The translations under genes were made by a program, and so were the position numbers. 64,000 nucleotides of DNA, taken from positions 5,888,100-5,952,099 of the forward strand of contig CANTUZ010000025.1 of NCBI GenBank assembly GCA_947846985.1. The letters are read 5' to 3'. The notes under the pieces are model-generated. The model did no database searches, was not told the DNA's origin, and saw only the letters and a list, made by a program, of their open reading frames with translations. This stretch comes from Fratercula arctica (lineage: Eukaryota > Chordata > Aves > Charadriiformes > Alcidae). How positions within the stretch are numbered: the first letter of the stretch is position 1; the number at the start of each line of letters is the position of its first letter. This document shows, one piece after another, positions 12,175 through 21,398 of the stretch.

Positions 12175-12584
12175 TGTGGAGGAATGGCTGAGTGAGAAGG
12201 GACATGATTTGATTGCGATGAACAATCCAGCCTTTGACATGAGCCTAGAGGAGAAGCCTTAGCTACAGGCCCGAATGCGACCGTAAACTCCCCCTGAAGC
12301 TCTTAAAAAAGCAGAAGTAACAAGAATGTAAACAAGATAAGCGGAACTACACCCGTGAATAGAAGAAGTTGCGATTACGTGGCAGTGCGTGGACGCAAGA
12401 CGTGTACCAATGAGATAATTGCTTTAATCACATAACATAAGTTGTAAACCAATTACATAGCTGTTGCTAACGTGTACTTTTAGTGCCTGTCTATAAATAT
12501 GCTGTAAAAACTTGAATAAAGCGAGAACGATCATACTCATATTGAGACTTCGTCGTTACTCCGGGTCTGTCTCCCACTCCGACA
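12175..12584 (+). repeat. 5' LTR of ERV5
   Basis: A 410-bp LTR starting TGTGGAGG and ending CCGACA. TATAAAT at 12492-12498 and AATAAA at 12515-12520 define a compact promoter and poly(A) signal. The first 88 bp also encode the C-terminal tail of the envelope TM when this sequence sits at the 3' end. Confidence 0.95.
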
Positions 12585-12743
12585 TCTGGCAGCAGAGGAT
12601 GGTTCAGCGCGACTGAGTTCTCCGAGACTGCGGTAAGCAGCTAGAGGAGGGGAGTGGGAAACTTCGGCTGGGAGAGTGCTGCTTGGGTGCATCAGCGGAG
12701 CAGACAACGGTGTGAGGTCGCTCCTCACCTCCCAGGCGCAGCT
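12585..12743 (+). other. ERV5 leader with possible primer binding site
   Basis: Two bases after the LTR comes TGGCAGCAGAGGATGG, in the right place for a primer binding site. I cannot match it with confidence to a tRNA 3' end; it loosely resembles leucine-type sites. The rest is untranslated leader. Confidence 0.45.
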
Positions 12744-13166
12744 ATGGAAACAGAAGCTGCGGCCACGCTACTTGCTGGGATCCTCTCTAAGAGAGGGATT
12801 GAAGCACCAGCAAAACAGTTGCTACTTGCTGGGATCCTCTCTAAGAGAGGGATTGAAGCACCAGCGAAACAGTTGATCAAGTTGATTAAATTGGGACAGA
12901 GATGGGGTCATTTTTCTGACACACCTATGTTGTTTTCGGTCTCGGAATGGTGGGATTTTGGAGGGACAATGTGGTATAAAATAATCGAAGGAGATGAAAA
13001 AGATGAAAAAGAAATAAAAGCCGTCCGTGGTTGTTGGACCGAAGACCGGAGTAAGAAACGCGGGGATACTACCGCCGGTGCTAAGGTAGGCCGGGCTGCC
13101 CGAGAGAGGGAGGAGCGGATCCGCGACCCCACGGGAAGTGGGAGCCACCTAGAGTGGGAACGGTAG
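12744..13166 (+). CDS. ERV5 first matrix-like Gag ORF (140 codons)
   Basis: The ATG at 12744 opens a frame ending at TAG 13164-13166. The pattern of a helical N-terminus, then LFSVSEWWDFGGTMWYKI and a lysine-rich tail with a tryptophan, resembles the retroviral matrix fold of avian class II elements. Residues 9-26 are encoded by an exact in-frame 54-bp tandem duplication (12767-12820 and 12821-12874, one base different). It has no MG myristoylation start. The next ORF begins one base after this stop and has the same matrix pattern, so gag appears to start twice. Whether the protein is made is unknown. Confidence 0.6.
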   Translation: METEAAATLLAGILSKRGIEAPAKQLLLAGILSKRGIEAPAKQLIKLIKLGQRWGHFSDTPMLFSVSEWWDFGGTMWYKIIEGDEKDEKEIKAVRGCWTEDRSKKRGDTTAGAKVGRAAREREERIRDPTGSGSHLEWER

Positions 13167-13167
13167 T

Positions 13168-13749
13168 ATGGGTTCAGCTGTATCAGGCGTGGAAAAGGCA
13201 GCGGTACAAAGTTTGCTGCAGCTGGCAAAAAGTGCCAGGGAAAACCTTAGTGAGAGTGCTTTACTGGCACTATTATCTTGGTGCCGCCGACGAGGATTGC
13301 TCAGAGATCCGACTCAGTTGTTTGACCTTTCAACATGGACTCGAATTGGAGTGGAAATGTGGGAAGCAGTGCAGTCAGAGAATAAGGAAGCCTGGAACCT
13401 GGCAGGCACTTATCGACAGGTGAAGGGACTGGTTGCAGGCATGCATGGATCAGCTGTTATTGCTGCTGCAGCCTGGAGGGTGTTAGATGCAGCTGGGGAA
13501 GAGGGAAACAGTTCATCCTCCAATGCATTTCCTGTAATAAAGCAGTCAGAAAAGGAGTTCTGGGGGGCATCTGACGAATGGACATTTTTTGCCGCCACCG
13601 CCGCCACCTCTCACGCCTCCGCAACCGACCGCTCCACCGTACTCTGGTCTACCGGAGTCATCCACGCAGGTTCCCCCCAACTCTCCTCAGCCTATGGAAA
13701 CATCATCATCCCCCGAGGACGTTCGTCCAAAAACCGTCTGTCCACCTAA
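13168..13749 (+). pseudogene. ERV5 second matrix ORF (Gag N-terminus)
   Basis: The ATG at 13168 gives an MGSAVSG start, a typical N-myristoylation signal. A matrix-type domain follows (RRGLLRDPTQLFDLSTW and GVEMWEAV). Similarity extends to about codon 130. A frameshift near 13580-13600 moves the gag frame to 13589-14026, leaving a C-terminal tail in the wrong frame. Confidence 0.75.
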
Positions 13750-14540
13750 AGATACTGCAGAGCTCTGTGACGCTCTCCGCGAACAACAGAACACTATGCA
13801 GCAATTGCTCGCGGAAATGCAGAGACTTGATAAGGGTTTGAAAGCAGGCGCGATACGGGCTGCTTATAAAAAGGCTCATGAGGTTATCAAGGAGGGTTTG
13901 CAGGCAGTTGAGGAGAGGGTGTGTGGGAGTCCGGGAACGGGTGATCTGTCTGAGACAGCAATGGACGAGTCTGGGAATGCACAACAGTATAATGTATCGT
14001 CAAAGGGAGATAATGTTAAAGAGTAGAAAGTGAGGAGATGGATTTGTACACTGTTAAACGATGGGGAGATGGGTTTACAGGATGCAAATGAGTATTTGAC
14101 TCAGAAATTTGGGACTGGAGTAGGGGAGGAAGAACGGGCGGCTTGGAAAAGAGGGCAGGAAAGGAGATGGGAAAATGCAAAAGAAAGGGCAACAAGTGAG
14201 GCAGAGGTAACTGTTGAAAAGGGTATGGAACAAAAAGGAGCTGTGGGGGGATCTAGCCCCGGAGGGGGACCGGTGCGGAAAGATCCAACTTTTGATACAG
14301 GACAAAGGTGGAAAGGTATTATAGAACATGCAGTGATAGAGGGCCAGATGCTGCCGGAATCTCTTTCGGCCTTCCCAGTATTAACACAGGGGGGTCATAG
14401 GGAATGGGTGCCATTTGATTGGAAGACTGTAAGTCATTTGCAACGAACAGTAATGCAATATGGGTATGACAACAAATACGTGATGACTTTATTACTTTCC
14501 TTTTTTAAAAATCAAATTTTGCTTATGCGTGCGCAGCCGG
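13589..14540 (+). pseudogene. ERV5 gag middle and capsid start
   Basis: The frame 13589-14026 carries a proline-rich linker with a PTAP late-domain motif (PQPTAPPYSG), then a coiled-coil-like segment. A stop at 14024-14026 interrupts it. The next frame (14030 onward) reaches the capsid N-terminus with SAFPVLTQGG and VPFDWKTVSHLQRTVMQYG. Capsid homology breaks off at about 14540, so most of capsid, all of nucleocapsid and the front of pol are deleted. Confidence 0.75.
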
Positions 14541-15703
14541 AATCGGGGTATTGCAGTGTATTGTCAGAATGTCGGGGGAGAAGGACGGAGCCGGAGCCGC
14601 TTCACTCCCGCCGCCACCCGCCCCCCCCCCCCCCAGCCGTCTCCCTGAGATAGAAGTGGTGTTTTTGTTTGTTGCTGTGTGCAGTGTCGTTTGGTGACTC
14701 CGCTTGAGCAGGTGTTCTGCCCGGTGTGGTACTGTTCTCATACATGACTAGGGCTGACACACAGTCAAGCGAAGAAGTTTGTATATACAGAATGTTTAGA
14801 TGTAAGGCAAGCGCACCCCAGGTAGATAGACCAGGATGGGCCGTAGAACCGATGGAAGTCCTGAAATATTGGGGGAGTTTTCGCCAGCCGACATGCTTAC
14901 AGTCTTGGGAACAGCTTACCCATGCAGGGCGTATGGCTGGTTGTTTGCCTATAAGATCATGGTTGATTGGGAAAAGGAGTTAAGCTAGAATCTATAGGAT
15001 GCTCTGTAGGAAAATGAGAAACTTAAGGGTGAGCTCTTGTTGCAAGGCAGACTTTTATGTCAGCCGTAAGTGATGGGGAAAAAAAAAAAAAAGAAAAAAA
15101 AGAGAAAAAAAAGAAAAAAGAAAAGAAAAAGAAAGAAAAAAAAGAAAAAGGGAACAATTAGAAGGGAAATGTGCCGTCTTAGCACAAAAGTATGCCATAC
15201 ATGCTACAAGACAGCAGCAGAAAAAGAGAAATAGGACACCTGATTCAAGCAGTATTATAGAGATATGTTTTGGTTTTTTTTTCCCTATATGTATATATGT
15301 TATTGCACGCCTTTGTAAATTACTCTGTGTTATACCCTGTGAGACTAAATGGACCCCAGCAGAAGCGGTCTCTTGAGCAGGGGGGTGGAATATGGGAAAG
15401 CAATGGAAGATCAGCAAGGAGGATTGTAAATACGCTCAAGGGACTCGCACCTGGGTGCTGGAAAACACATATATCACACTAATTGTTATTCAGTCTCGGG
15501 TGCTTGCAAGAAAAACACTTAGATGACATCAGTCTGTAATGGACTCAGGGACACCTTATCTAGCTGCTTGAGAATCTTGGCCTGTTGTGGAAGAAGATCA
15601 AAGCACAGTACCAGCAAGAACAGGGAGTCCGCATGCGCTCTTGCTAACAAGGACTCTTTCGCTGCCAAGGATTCTTGATAACAAGGACTCTCTCGCTGCC
15701 AGG
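14541..15703 (+). other. ERV5 unassigned interior
   Basis: No gag or pol motif is visible. It holds a C-homopolymer (about 14619-14632), an 85-codon ORF (from about 14743) that I do not recognise, and the A-rich tract. Its position before the TM fragment suggests env leader or surface-subunit debris, which is not demonstrated. Confidence 0.4.
15075..15152 (+). repeat. A-rich low-complexity tract
   Basis: Nearly 80 bases of A interrupted by single G residues. It lies inside the provirus, so it is not a LINE tail at an insertion edge; it may be an expanded purine tract. Confidence 0.85.
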
Positions 15704-16100
15704 GATAAATTTAGTAATGCTACTAGTACAGCTGTTTCTGAGTTATTGCTAGATGTAGATAGTATTCGACATGCAACGCTGCAAAACAGAGCTGCTATTG
15801 ATTTTTTGCTTTTAGCTCACGGACACAGTTGTCAAGGTTTTAAAGGACTATGTTGTATGAATCTAAGTGACCGCTCCATGCCCAGTTGCAAGAACTGCAC
15901 CGACCGAGCCAGCAACTTGTGGAGACCACTGGGTGAAATCTCTTTGCTGGATGGACTTGGGGGTGGGGTTGGTTGAAGGAAATTATACTCATTATCTGTG
16001 TGGAAGGAATCTGTCTGTTATGTTTAGTATGCTATTTGCTATGTTTAATAAGCATTATACGATCAGTTGTAGATGTTGCTTTGCATCATACCCTTGTATG
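15704..16100 (+). pseudogene. ERV5 envelope TM fragment, copy 1
   Basis: The translated segment has LQNRAAIDFLLLAHGH followed by a CX6CC motif (CQGFKGLCC) and NLSDRS, the hallmark of the transmembrane subunit of gamma/alpha-type envelopes, including the region described as immunosuppressive in other viruses. A frameshift follows at about 15873. Another frame then continues through a tryptophan-rich pre-membrane stretch and a hydrophobic anchor to a stop near 16100. It is clearly diverged from copy 2. Confidence 0.8.
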
Positions 16101-16668
16101 AGTTATAGAATATCATTGTGTCCCAACTATGGGCCACGGGGTGGCATGTGTAAGGGATAATAGAGGATGGTTCGAGTGAGACACGACGGAAAATTACTAG
16201 TTGAACCAAACCCAGTATGCATGTTGGGAAAAAGGGACTCAGTACTGTTGCTGAAAAACTATATGTGTATCCATGAGAACCTCACTTTCAAAGAAGAAGA
16301 TAACAAGGAGGGAGTGCAACAATGTAGTCACGTATCAGACATCCGCAGTTAGCAAAGCTGGATCATGAGTCTGGTGAGGCTCGCTGCATGCGCTGGCCAC
16401 GCATGGGGTTAGACATGAGCACACTTTGAAGATACAGGGGACGCCCTGAAGCGCTGTGTCTGCCCACCCCCCCTCCCTGGTAGGTTCCACGTTCATTAAC
16501 CCCAACAGCTCAGAAGGCATTACAGCACATGGCAGATTTGTTTATGATTGATACATCAAAAATTTCAACCTTACGCCCTGATAGGACAGTGGGATGATAC
16601 ACTCGCAAAGAGCCTGACTGCATTAGAGTGAGTATTTTTGCCACATACCTTTTCAAAAAATAGTAACT
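16101..16668 (+). other. ERV5 unassigned segment before integrase
   Basis: Stop-rich sequence. The last 150 bp may be a decayed integrase N-terminus, but I could not place its zinc-binding residues. Confidence 0.35.
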
Positions 16669-17232
16669 ATGATGACTGAACTGTTAGCACAATTGATTTC
16701 ACAGGGTCGTTTGCACTGTCAGCAGCCAGCTCCTCTGCCATCATTTGCAGGGATTACCCTGCGAGGGCTTACACCTGATGAACTTTGGCAATCCGATGTA
16801 ATGCACATTATGGAATTTCGACGTTTGCGCTATGTACATGTTTCAGTTGATTTGTTTTCTCACCTTGTTGTAGCTAGTGCTCATATAGGAGAGAAGGCTT
16901 GTGATGTTATTCGACATTAGTTGCAATGCCTTGCAGTCATGGGAGTACCGAAAACTGTAAAAACTGATAACAGACCAGCTTATGTGTTCGCTAAAATACA
17001 GGCCTCTTTACAGACATGGGGTATTAAACATGTCACTGGTATTCCTCATTCCCCAACTGGGCAAGCAATTCTGAAATGTATTCATCATACCTTAAAAACC
17101 ATGCTTGATAAACGAAAAAGGGGGAATCCCGTAGGTATGACACCTCAAGAGCGATTGTATAAAGCAACTTATGTTTTAAATTTTTTAAACGTCATCTTTG
17201 TCATCCAATGCTTGTCATGTGCTGTATTTTAG
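16669..17232 (+). pseudogene. ERV5 integrase core fragment
   Basis: Retroviral integrase catalytic core. Recognisable are LWQSDVMHI (first Asp), VKTDNRPAY (second Asp) and GIPHSPTGQAI leading to the third catalytic position. There the glutamate is replaced (GQAILKCIHH where Glu is expected), so the triad is broken. A TAG at 16918-16920 splits the frame. C-terminal similarity includes MTPQERLYKATYVLNFLN. It belongs to the class II (alpha/beta) type and is unrelated to the ERVL-like integrases. Confidence 0.85.
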
Positions 17233-17280
17233 ACTACTTACAAAAAATAGTGCAAAAAATGATTAATTAAGCTTTGTTGT

Positions 17281-17624
17281 AGAAAAAAAAAAAGGGGGGG
17301 GAATTGTGGAGACAGAGAGTAGCGTAGGGAATCTGTTTGGCCTTGATGAGACAAAGCTGTACCCGTGAGAGGCGCCTTGAGAAGCAAGTGCCAGGAGATA
17401 TCAGCAAGGAAAGGAATGTGAAAAGCAAAGCTGCTGCTCCGTGTGAACAGTCAGAGACGATCAGTTAGAAGACCCTGAGAAGCGCGTGGCAATCGACCCT
17501 CAACCTATCAGCAGGATGCTGCCTGCGCGTGGGCAGCTCGTGAAAATAGCATGCAGCCAATCAGTAGGAGTTAGAGCGCGTGAACAGATAGCATAATACT
17601 ATAAATGTAACGATAGCCAATGTC
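17281..17624 (+). repeat. Internal polypurine tract and partial U3 of another LTR
   Basis: A strong purine tract (about 17281-17303, A-run then G-run) is followed by TGTGGAGACAG, an LTR start. About 320 bp of U3-like sequence then ends just after a TATAAAT-type box near 17600. It is not the ERV5 LTR. Its place directly after integrase suggests the integrase-U3 block came from the 3' end of a different element. Confidence 0.6.
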
Positions 17625-17639
17625 ACCACAGAAATAATT

Positions 17640-18131
17640 GAAAGTTTGTTAGAAGATCAGAATAGCCTGTGCCATGCAATTTTGCAAAATAGAGCAGCAA
17701 TTGACTTTTTGTTATTAGCTCAAGGACATGGTTGCGAAGATTTTGAGGGTATGTGTTGTATGAATTTGTCTGATCACAGTGAATCAATTCACAAACAGTT
17801 GCAGTGGTTAAAAGAACATACAAACAAAATTCAGCAAACTCATGGGTTTTTTGATGATTGGCTAACTAGCTTGTTTGGAAGTATGCCACAATGGCTATTA
17901 GAATTGCTTGTTGAAGGCTTGCGTATTATAATAATTCTTGTAATCATAAGTTTGTGCTTATATGTAGTCCTTTCTTGTGTTAAGAGAGCTATGTTAAAAG
18001 TAATAAACCAAGCCTGGATTGTTCAAAAACAAGAAGGGGGATTTGTGGAGGAATGGCTGAGTGAGAAGGGACATGATTTGATTGCGATGAACAATCCAGC
18101 CTTTGACATGAGCCTAGAGGAGAAGCCTTAG
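17640..18131 (+). CDS. ERV5 envelope TM fragment, copy 2 (open)
   Basis: An open frame without a clear ATG. It has LQNRAAIDFLLLAQGHGC, the CX6CC motif (CEDFEGMCC), a tryptophan-bearing pre-membrane stretch (FFDDWLTSLF), a strongly hydrophobic anchor (about residues 95-118 of the fragment) and a cytoplasmic tail. The stop is at 18129-18131, 88 bp inside the 3' LTR, so the tail is LTR-encoded. The surface subunit and fusion peptide are absent, so this cannot be a functional envelope. Confidence 0.8.
   Translation, partial: ESLLEDQNSLCHAILQNRAAIDFLLLAQGHGCEDFEGMCCMNLSDHSESIHKQLQWLKEHTNKIQQTHGFFDDWLTSLFGSMPQWLLELLVEGLRIIIILVIISLCLYVVLSCVKRAMLKVINQAWIVQKQEGGFVEEWLSEKGHDLIAMNNPAFDMSLEEKP
18030..18043 (+). 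other. ERV5 polypurine tract
   Basis: AACAAGAAGGGGGATT lies directly before the TG of the 3' LTR and also encodes part of the TM tail. Confidence 0.7.
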
Positions 18132-18453
18132 CTACAGGCCCGAATGCGACCGTAAACTCCCCCTGAAGCTCTTAAAAAAGCAGAAGTAACAAGAATGTAA
18201 ACAAGATAAGCGGAACTACACCCGTGAATAGAAGAAGTTGCGATTACGTGGCAGTGCGTGGACGCAAGACGTGTACCAATGAGATAATTGCTTTAATCAC
18301 ATAACATAAGTTGTAAACCAATTACATAGCTGTTGCTAACGTGTACTTTTAGTGCCTGTCTATAAATATGCTGTAAAAACTTGAATAAAGCGAGAACGAT
18401 CATACTCATATTGAGACTTCGTCGTTACTCCGGGTCTGTCTCCCACTCCAACA
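18044..18453 (+). repeat. 3' LTR of ERV5
   Basis: The same 410 bp as 12175-12584, with a single G-to-A difference near the end by my reading. It is followed by the duplicated TATTCT. Confidence 0.95.
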
Positions 18454-18935
18454 TATTCTAACAATTAATACATATTCATTGTTATTCTCTTTAATGATTG
18501 GTCAAGGTTTCTTCACTTCCTATGTAAATTAGTGCGCAGGCTCTGTTTTCCATTGTTCTCTTTTGAGTAGGTGGTATCATTTGGGTAGGTGGTCAATGAG
18601 TCGGTGGTTGCAATCTCCCCCTGCTGAAATTACCTTTTACCTACTTCTCCTCTAATCTTGGCAGTTCCAGGTGGTTTTCTTGGTTTGCTGACCAGGCCTA
18701 CAGTTCATCATTCTCTTGACAGGAATATCCTGCTTATCAGCAAAGCTACATTGTCTAGTAGTTAGTTCCTTAATTTAATCTTAGATAAATCATGTCTAGT
18801 TACTATTTCTCCATAAATGATCAAATAGAGTTGGGGCCATATAGAGGACTTTTAGCAGCAGCGGCAGGTTCCCTTGGTTGCTTCGATTACATGTTATGTT
18901 TCATTTTTCTAGTTAATATCAATTTTACTACAACA
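18454..18935 (-). repeat. LTR with TGTTGTAG end, 5' part (continuation of 11994-12174)
   Basis: The remainder of the LTR split by ERV5. From 18519 it is almost identical to 47093-47509. The minus-strand LTR start is at 18935 (TGTTGTAG). Confidence 0.8.
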
Positions 18936-19000
18936 ATCCCATCTGTTTCTGATCATGGGATACTGGCTTGTAGGAGATCATTCCATGTTTGTTTCCCCAT

Positions 19001-19315
19001 TGTCACGTCCCACTCAGAAAGCAGGGGGGGTAAGCGACTCAGATTCGTAAATTCCCAGCGACGCAGACTAAAGTGAGACAAATCTCAAGGTCCATATACA
19101 AACATTTATTAGGTTAGTAACTAGGTCTTAACTAGGTCTATGAGAATTGGTTAGGTATGTAGCAAATTATGGCAAGCGGTAAGGTATGCATTGCATTAAT
19201 TAGCAACAGGTATGCAAGAAATTATGGGAAGCGGTACTTAATAATAGACATACAATGAATTATGGCAAGCGGTACAGTATGCCTTGCATTACACCTGTCT
19301 CAAAGGGGGAAAAGA
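19001..19315 (-). repeat. LTR fragment with three internal direct repeats
   Basis: Starts TGTCACGTCCC on the plus strand, matching a CA-terminated LTR end in minus orientation. AATAAA lies on the minus strand near 19105. The motif AATTATGG(C/G)AAGCGGTA occurs at 19165, 19219 and 19258, like duplicated U3 enhancer elements. The outer end is obscured by the adjoining CR1. The 65 bp before it (18936-19000) is unassigned. Confidence 0.6.
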
Positions 19316-20219
19316 ATCTTGGCGCAGGAGTTGACGGGGCTCATTGAAAGTGCTTTAAACTAGATTTGAAGGGGGGAAGGGGATGAAACCAGGCTCTTCA
19401 GAGGTAAGCCTGGAGGTGGCGTGCCAATGTTTGTGGGATGGTATGCTAGTGAGGTCCTTCGGTCTGCTGTCTCAGTGAAGGTAAGGGATGGAGATCCATG
19501 CAGCAGCAAAGATGGAAGGGTTGTTGATGGGTTAGAAACTATGGCTGCGCCTGGGAATGCTCAGGTAGGAATTAGGGCTTCTCCCAGCAAAAAGGTGGCA
19601 GGACCAGTAGCCCAGCTGAAGTGCCTCTACACTAACGCACACAGCATGGGCAACAAACAGGAGGAGCTGGAAGCCATTGTGCAGCAGGAAAACTATGATG
19701 TAGCTGACATCACAGAAACGTGGTGGGATGACTTGCATAACTGGAGTGCTGCAATGGATGGCTATAATATCTTCAGAAGGGATAGGCAAGGAAGGAGAGG
19801 CAGTGGAGTGGCCCTGTATGTTAGGGAGTGTTATGAATGTCTAGAACTTAATGAAGGTGACAACAGGGTTGAGCGTTTATGGGTAAGAATCAGGGGGAAG
19901 GCCAACAAGGCACTCTTATCTGGGACTTGTTGGAGTAGGTGCAGAGGAGGGCCATGAAGGTGATCAGAGGCCTGGAGCACCTCTCCTATGAACACAAGCT
20001 GAAAGACTTCGGGGTGTTCCGCCTGGAAAAGAAAAGGCTCGGGGGAGACCTTATAGCAGCCTTCCAATATCTGAAGGGGGCCTACAGGAAAGCTGCGGAG
20101 GGACTTTTTATGAGGGCATGTAGGGATAGGATGAGAGGTAATGGCTTCAAACTGGAAGAGGGGAAATTTAGATTAGATACCAGGAAGAAATTTTTCACTA
20201 TGAGGGTGGTAAGAGACTG
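19316..20219 (+). mobile_element. CR1 LINE with internal deletion
   Basis: The segment opens with the end of ORF1 and the ORF1-ORF2 junction, then the start of the endonuclease: LKCLYTNAHSMGNKQEELE and ITETWWDD. At about 19920-19935 it jumps to the C-terminal ORF2 region ([20 protein letters not shown]) and stops short of the 3' tail at the LTR start in 20220. The whole RT is deleted. Confidence 0.85.
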
Positions 20220-20636
20220 TGTCCTGGTTTGAGGTAAAACAGAACCAAGTTTCTGTTCAGTAACTTTATTGATGTATAATATGATTACTTGGATAACAGT
20301 TTTACCAGCATATCTCGGGCATCACATAATGGATTCTATTACGTAATTACACTTTTGATTTTATCTGAGGAAAGTTTACTTTGCCTTTTAATGCTTATGC
20401 CAAATTGACACTGTGAGAGCTAGGGGATGAGAACCTTTTGGACTGTTTAAAAAATGAATGTCACTTTATTAAAATCATGATATTGTTGTCGGTTTTCCTG
20501 AATGTGTTGCAGGGGTGATTTTTTATTTAAAAACAGTGCAGGAGTGGGTATTGTGTGACATACACTGCTGCTACTTAAATCCCACGAGATACTCCACCGC
20601 CAGCACCGGCCACTCCAGCCTCGACAACGAGTGCTG
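20220..20636 (+). pseudogene. ERVL-like LTR start fused to gag 5' fragment
   Basis: Begins with TGTCCTGGTTTGAGG, as the ERV2 LTR does, for about 45 bp. It then jumps into leader/gag sequence homologous to 21205-21398 plus 28552-28660. No intact ORF. Confidence 0.65.
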
Positions 20637-20888
20637 TCATAGAACAGAATCACAGAATCATAGAACAGAATCACAGAATCATAGAACTGCCTAGGTTGGA
20701 AGGGACCTTTCAGATCATCTAGTCTAACCATCAACCTAACTCTGCCAAAACCACCACTAAACCATGTCCCTAAGTACCATGTCTACACGTCTTTTAAATA
20801 CCTCCAGGGATGGTGATTCCACCATTTCCCTGAGCATCCTGTTCCAATGCTTGACAACCCTTTCAGTGTAAAAAATTTTCCTAATATC
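20637..20888 (-). repeat. CR1 3' end fragment
   Basis: Contains the CR1 3' UTR in reverse, including the characteristic tail of repeated ATTCTATG-type octamers (near 20640-20690, expanded to several copies). It interrupts ERV gag sequence. Confidence 0.85.
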
Positions 20889-21398
20889 ACTACTCCAGCT
20901 GCTTCGACAATGAGTACTGCTGCTACTAAAACTCCATCAGAACCAGTACATGGGGCTCGAACAGAGCTCGACCAAAGCTCTGATAGGTTGCCCGAACTGT
21001 TTGAATTCCAGCTTGCTCAGGGAGAACAGACAGCTCACATCGTGTCATTCTTATGCGAAATGTTATATCGTGCCTAGAGAGAGCTTTGTTCGAAGTTAAT
21101 TGATGCAGTGCTGCTTAACTTGCCGAATATATTGCATGGTTTATTTGTTCTTTGTGTTTGAATGCAGTGGTTTAAGCGTGCTATGTTTGTGTGGATTGGC
21201 CTTCAGATGTATAAAATGGTTGCTTGGATAACGGTTGTACCTGCATATCTCGAACATCACATGATAGACTTTCACTAATTACACTTTTGGTTTTACCTGG
21301 AGAAAGTTTACTTCACCTTTTAATGATTATGCCAAAGTGACACCATCAGAACTAGGGGATGGAAAACCTTCGGGATGTTTAGAGAATGAATGTTACTT
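20889..21398 (+). pseudogene. ERV3 5' portion: gag shard, primer-site remnant, leader and gag start
   Basis: 20889-20950 continues the gag shard (compare 29488-29545). At 20951 it switches to TGGGGCTCGA, the 3' half of the Lys-type primer site, then leader and gag N-terminus homologous to ERV2 (60060-60900). The frame is broken. ERV2 inserted at 21398; ERV3 resumes at 28552 after the TACTT duplication. ERV3 has no 5' LTR. Confidence 0.7.

Larger units (their letters stand above)
12175..18453 (+). mobile_element. ERV5: young class II-like provirus with scrambled interior
   Basis: Two 410-bp LTRs, which I read as differing at one base (CCGACA versus CCAACA at their ends), bracket 5.5 kb. The flanking hexamer TATTCT is perfectly duplicated (12169-12174, 18454-18459); six bases is usual for alpha/beta-type retroviruses. 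The interior runs: leader, two matrix-like ORFs, start of capsid, A-rich tract, envelope TM fragment, integrase core, a polypurine tract with a foreign U3, and a second, intact envelope TM. Protease, RT and RNase H are missing, so it could move only with enzymes supplied by another element. Confidence 0.9.

Noticed and set aside
12585..12610. Naming the tRNA primer of ERV5
   Set aside because: TGGCAGCAGAGGATGG is well placed but matches no tRNA 3' end I can recall closely enough.
11360..18935. Treating the pol remnant 10420-11884 and the split LTR as one element
   Set aside because: No primer site or leader joins them, and the second copy of this LTR sits beside a gamma-like integrase of a different pol type, so the link is unproven.
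19165..19280. CRISPR-like or satellite array
   Set aside because: Only three copies with unequal spacing, inside an LTR of a vertebrate genome.
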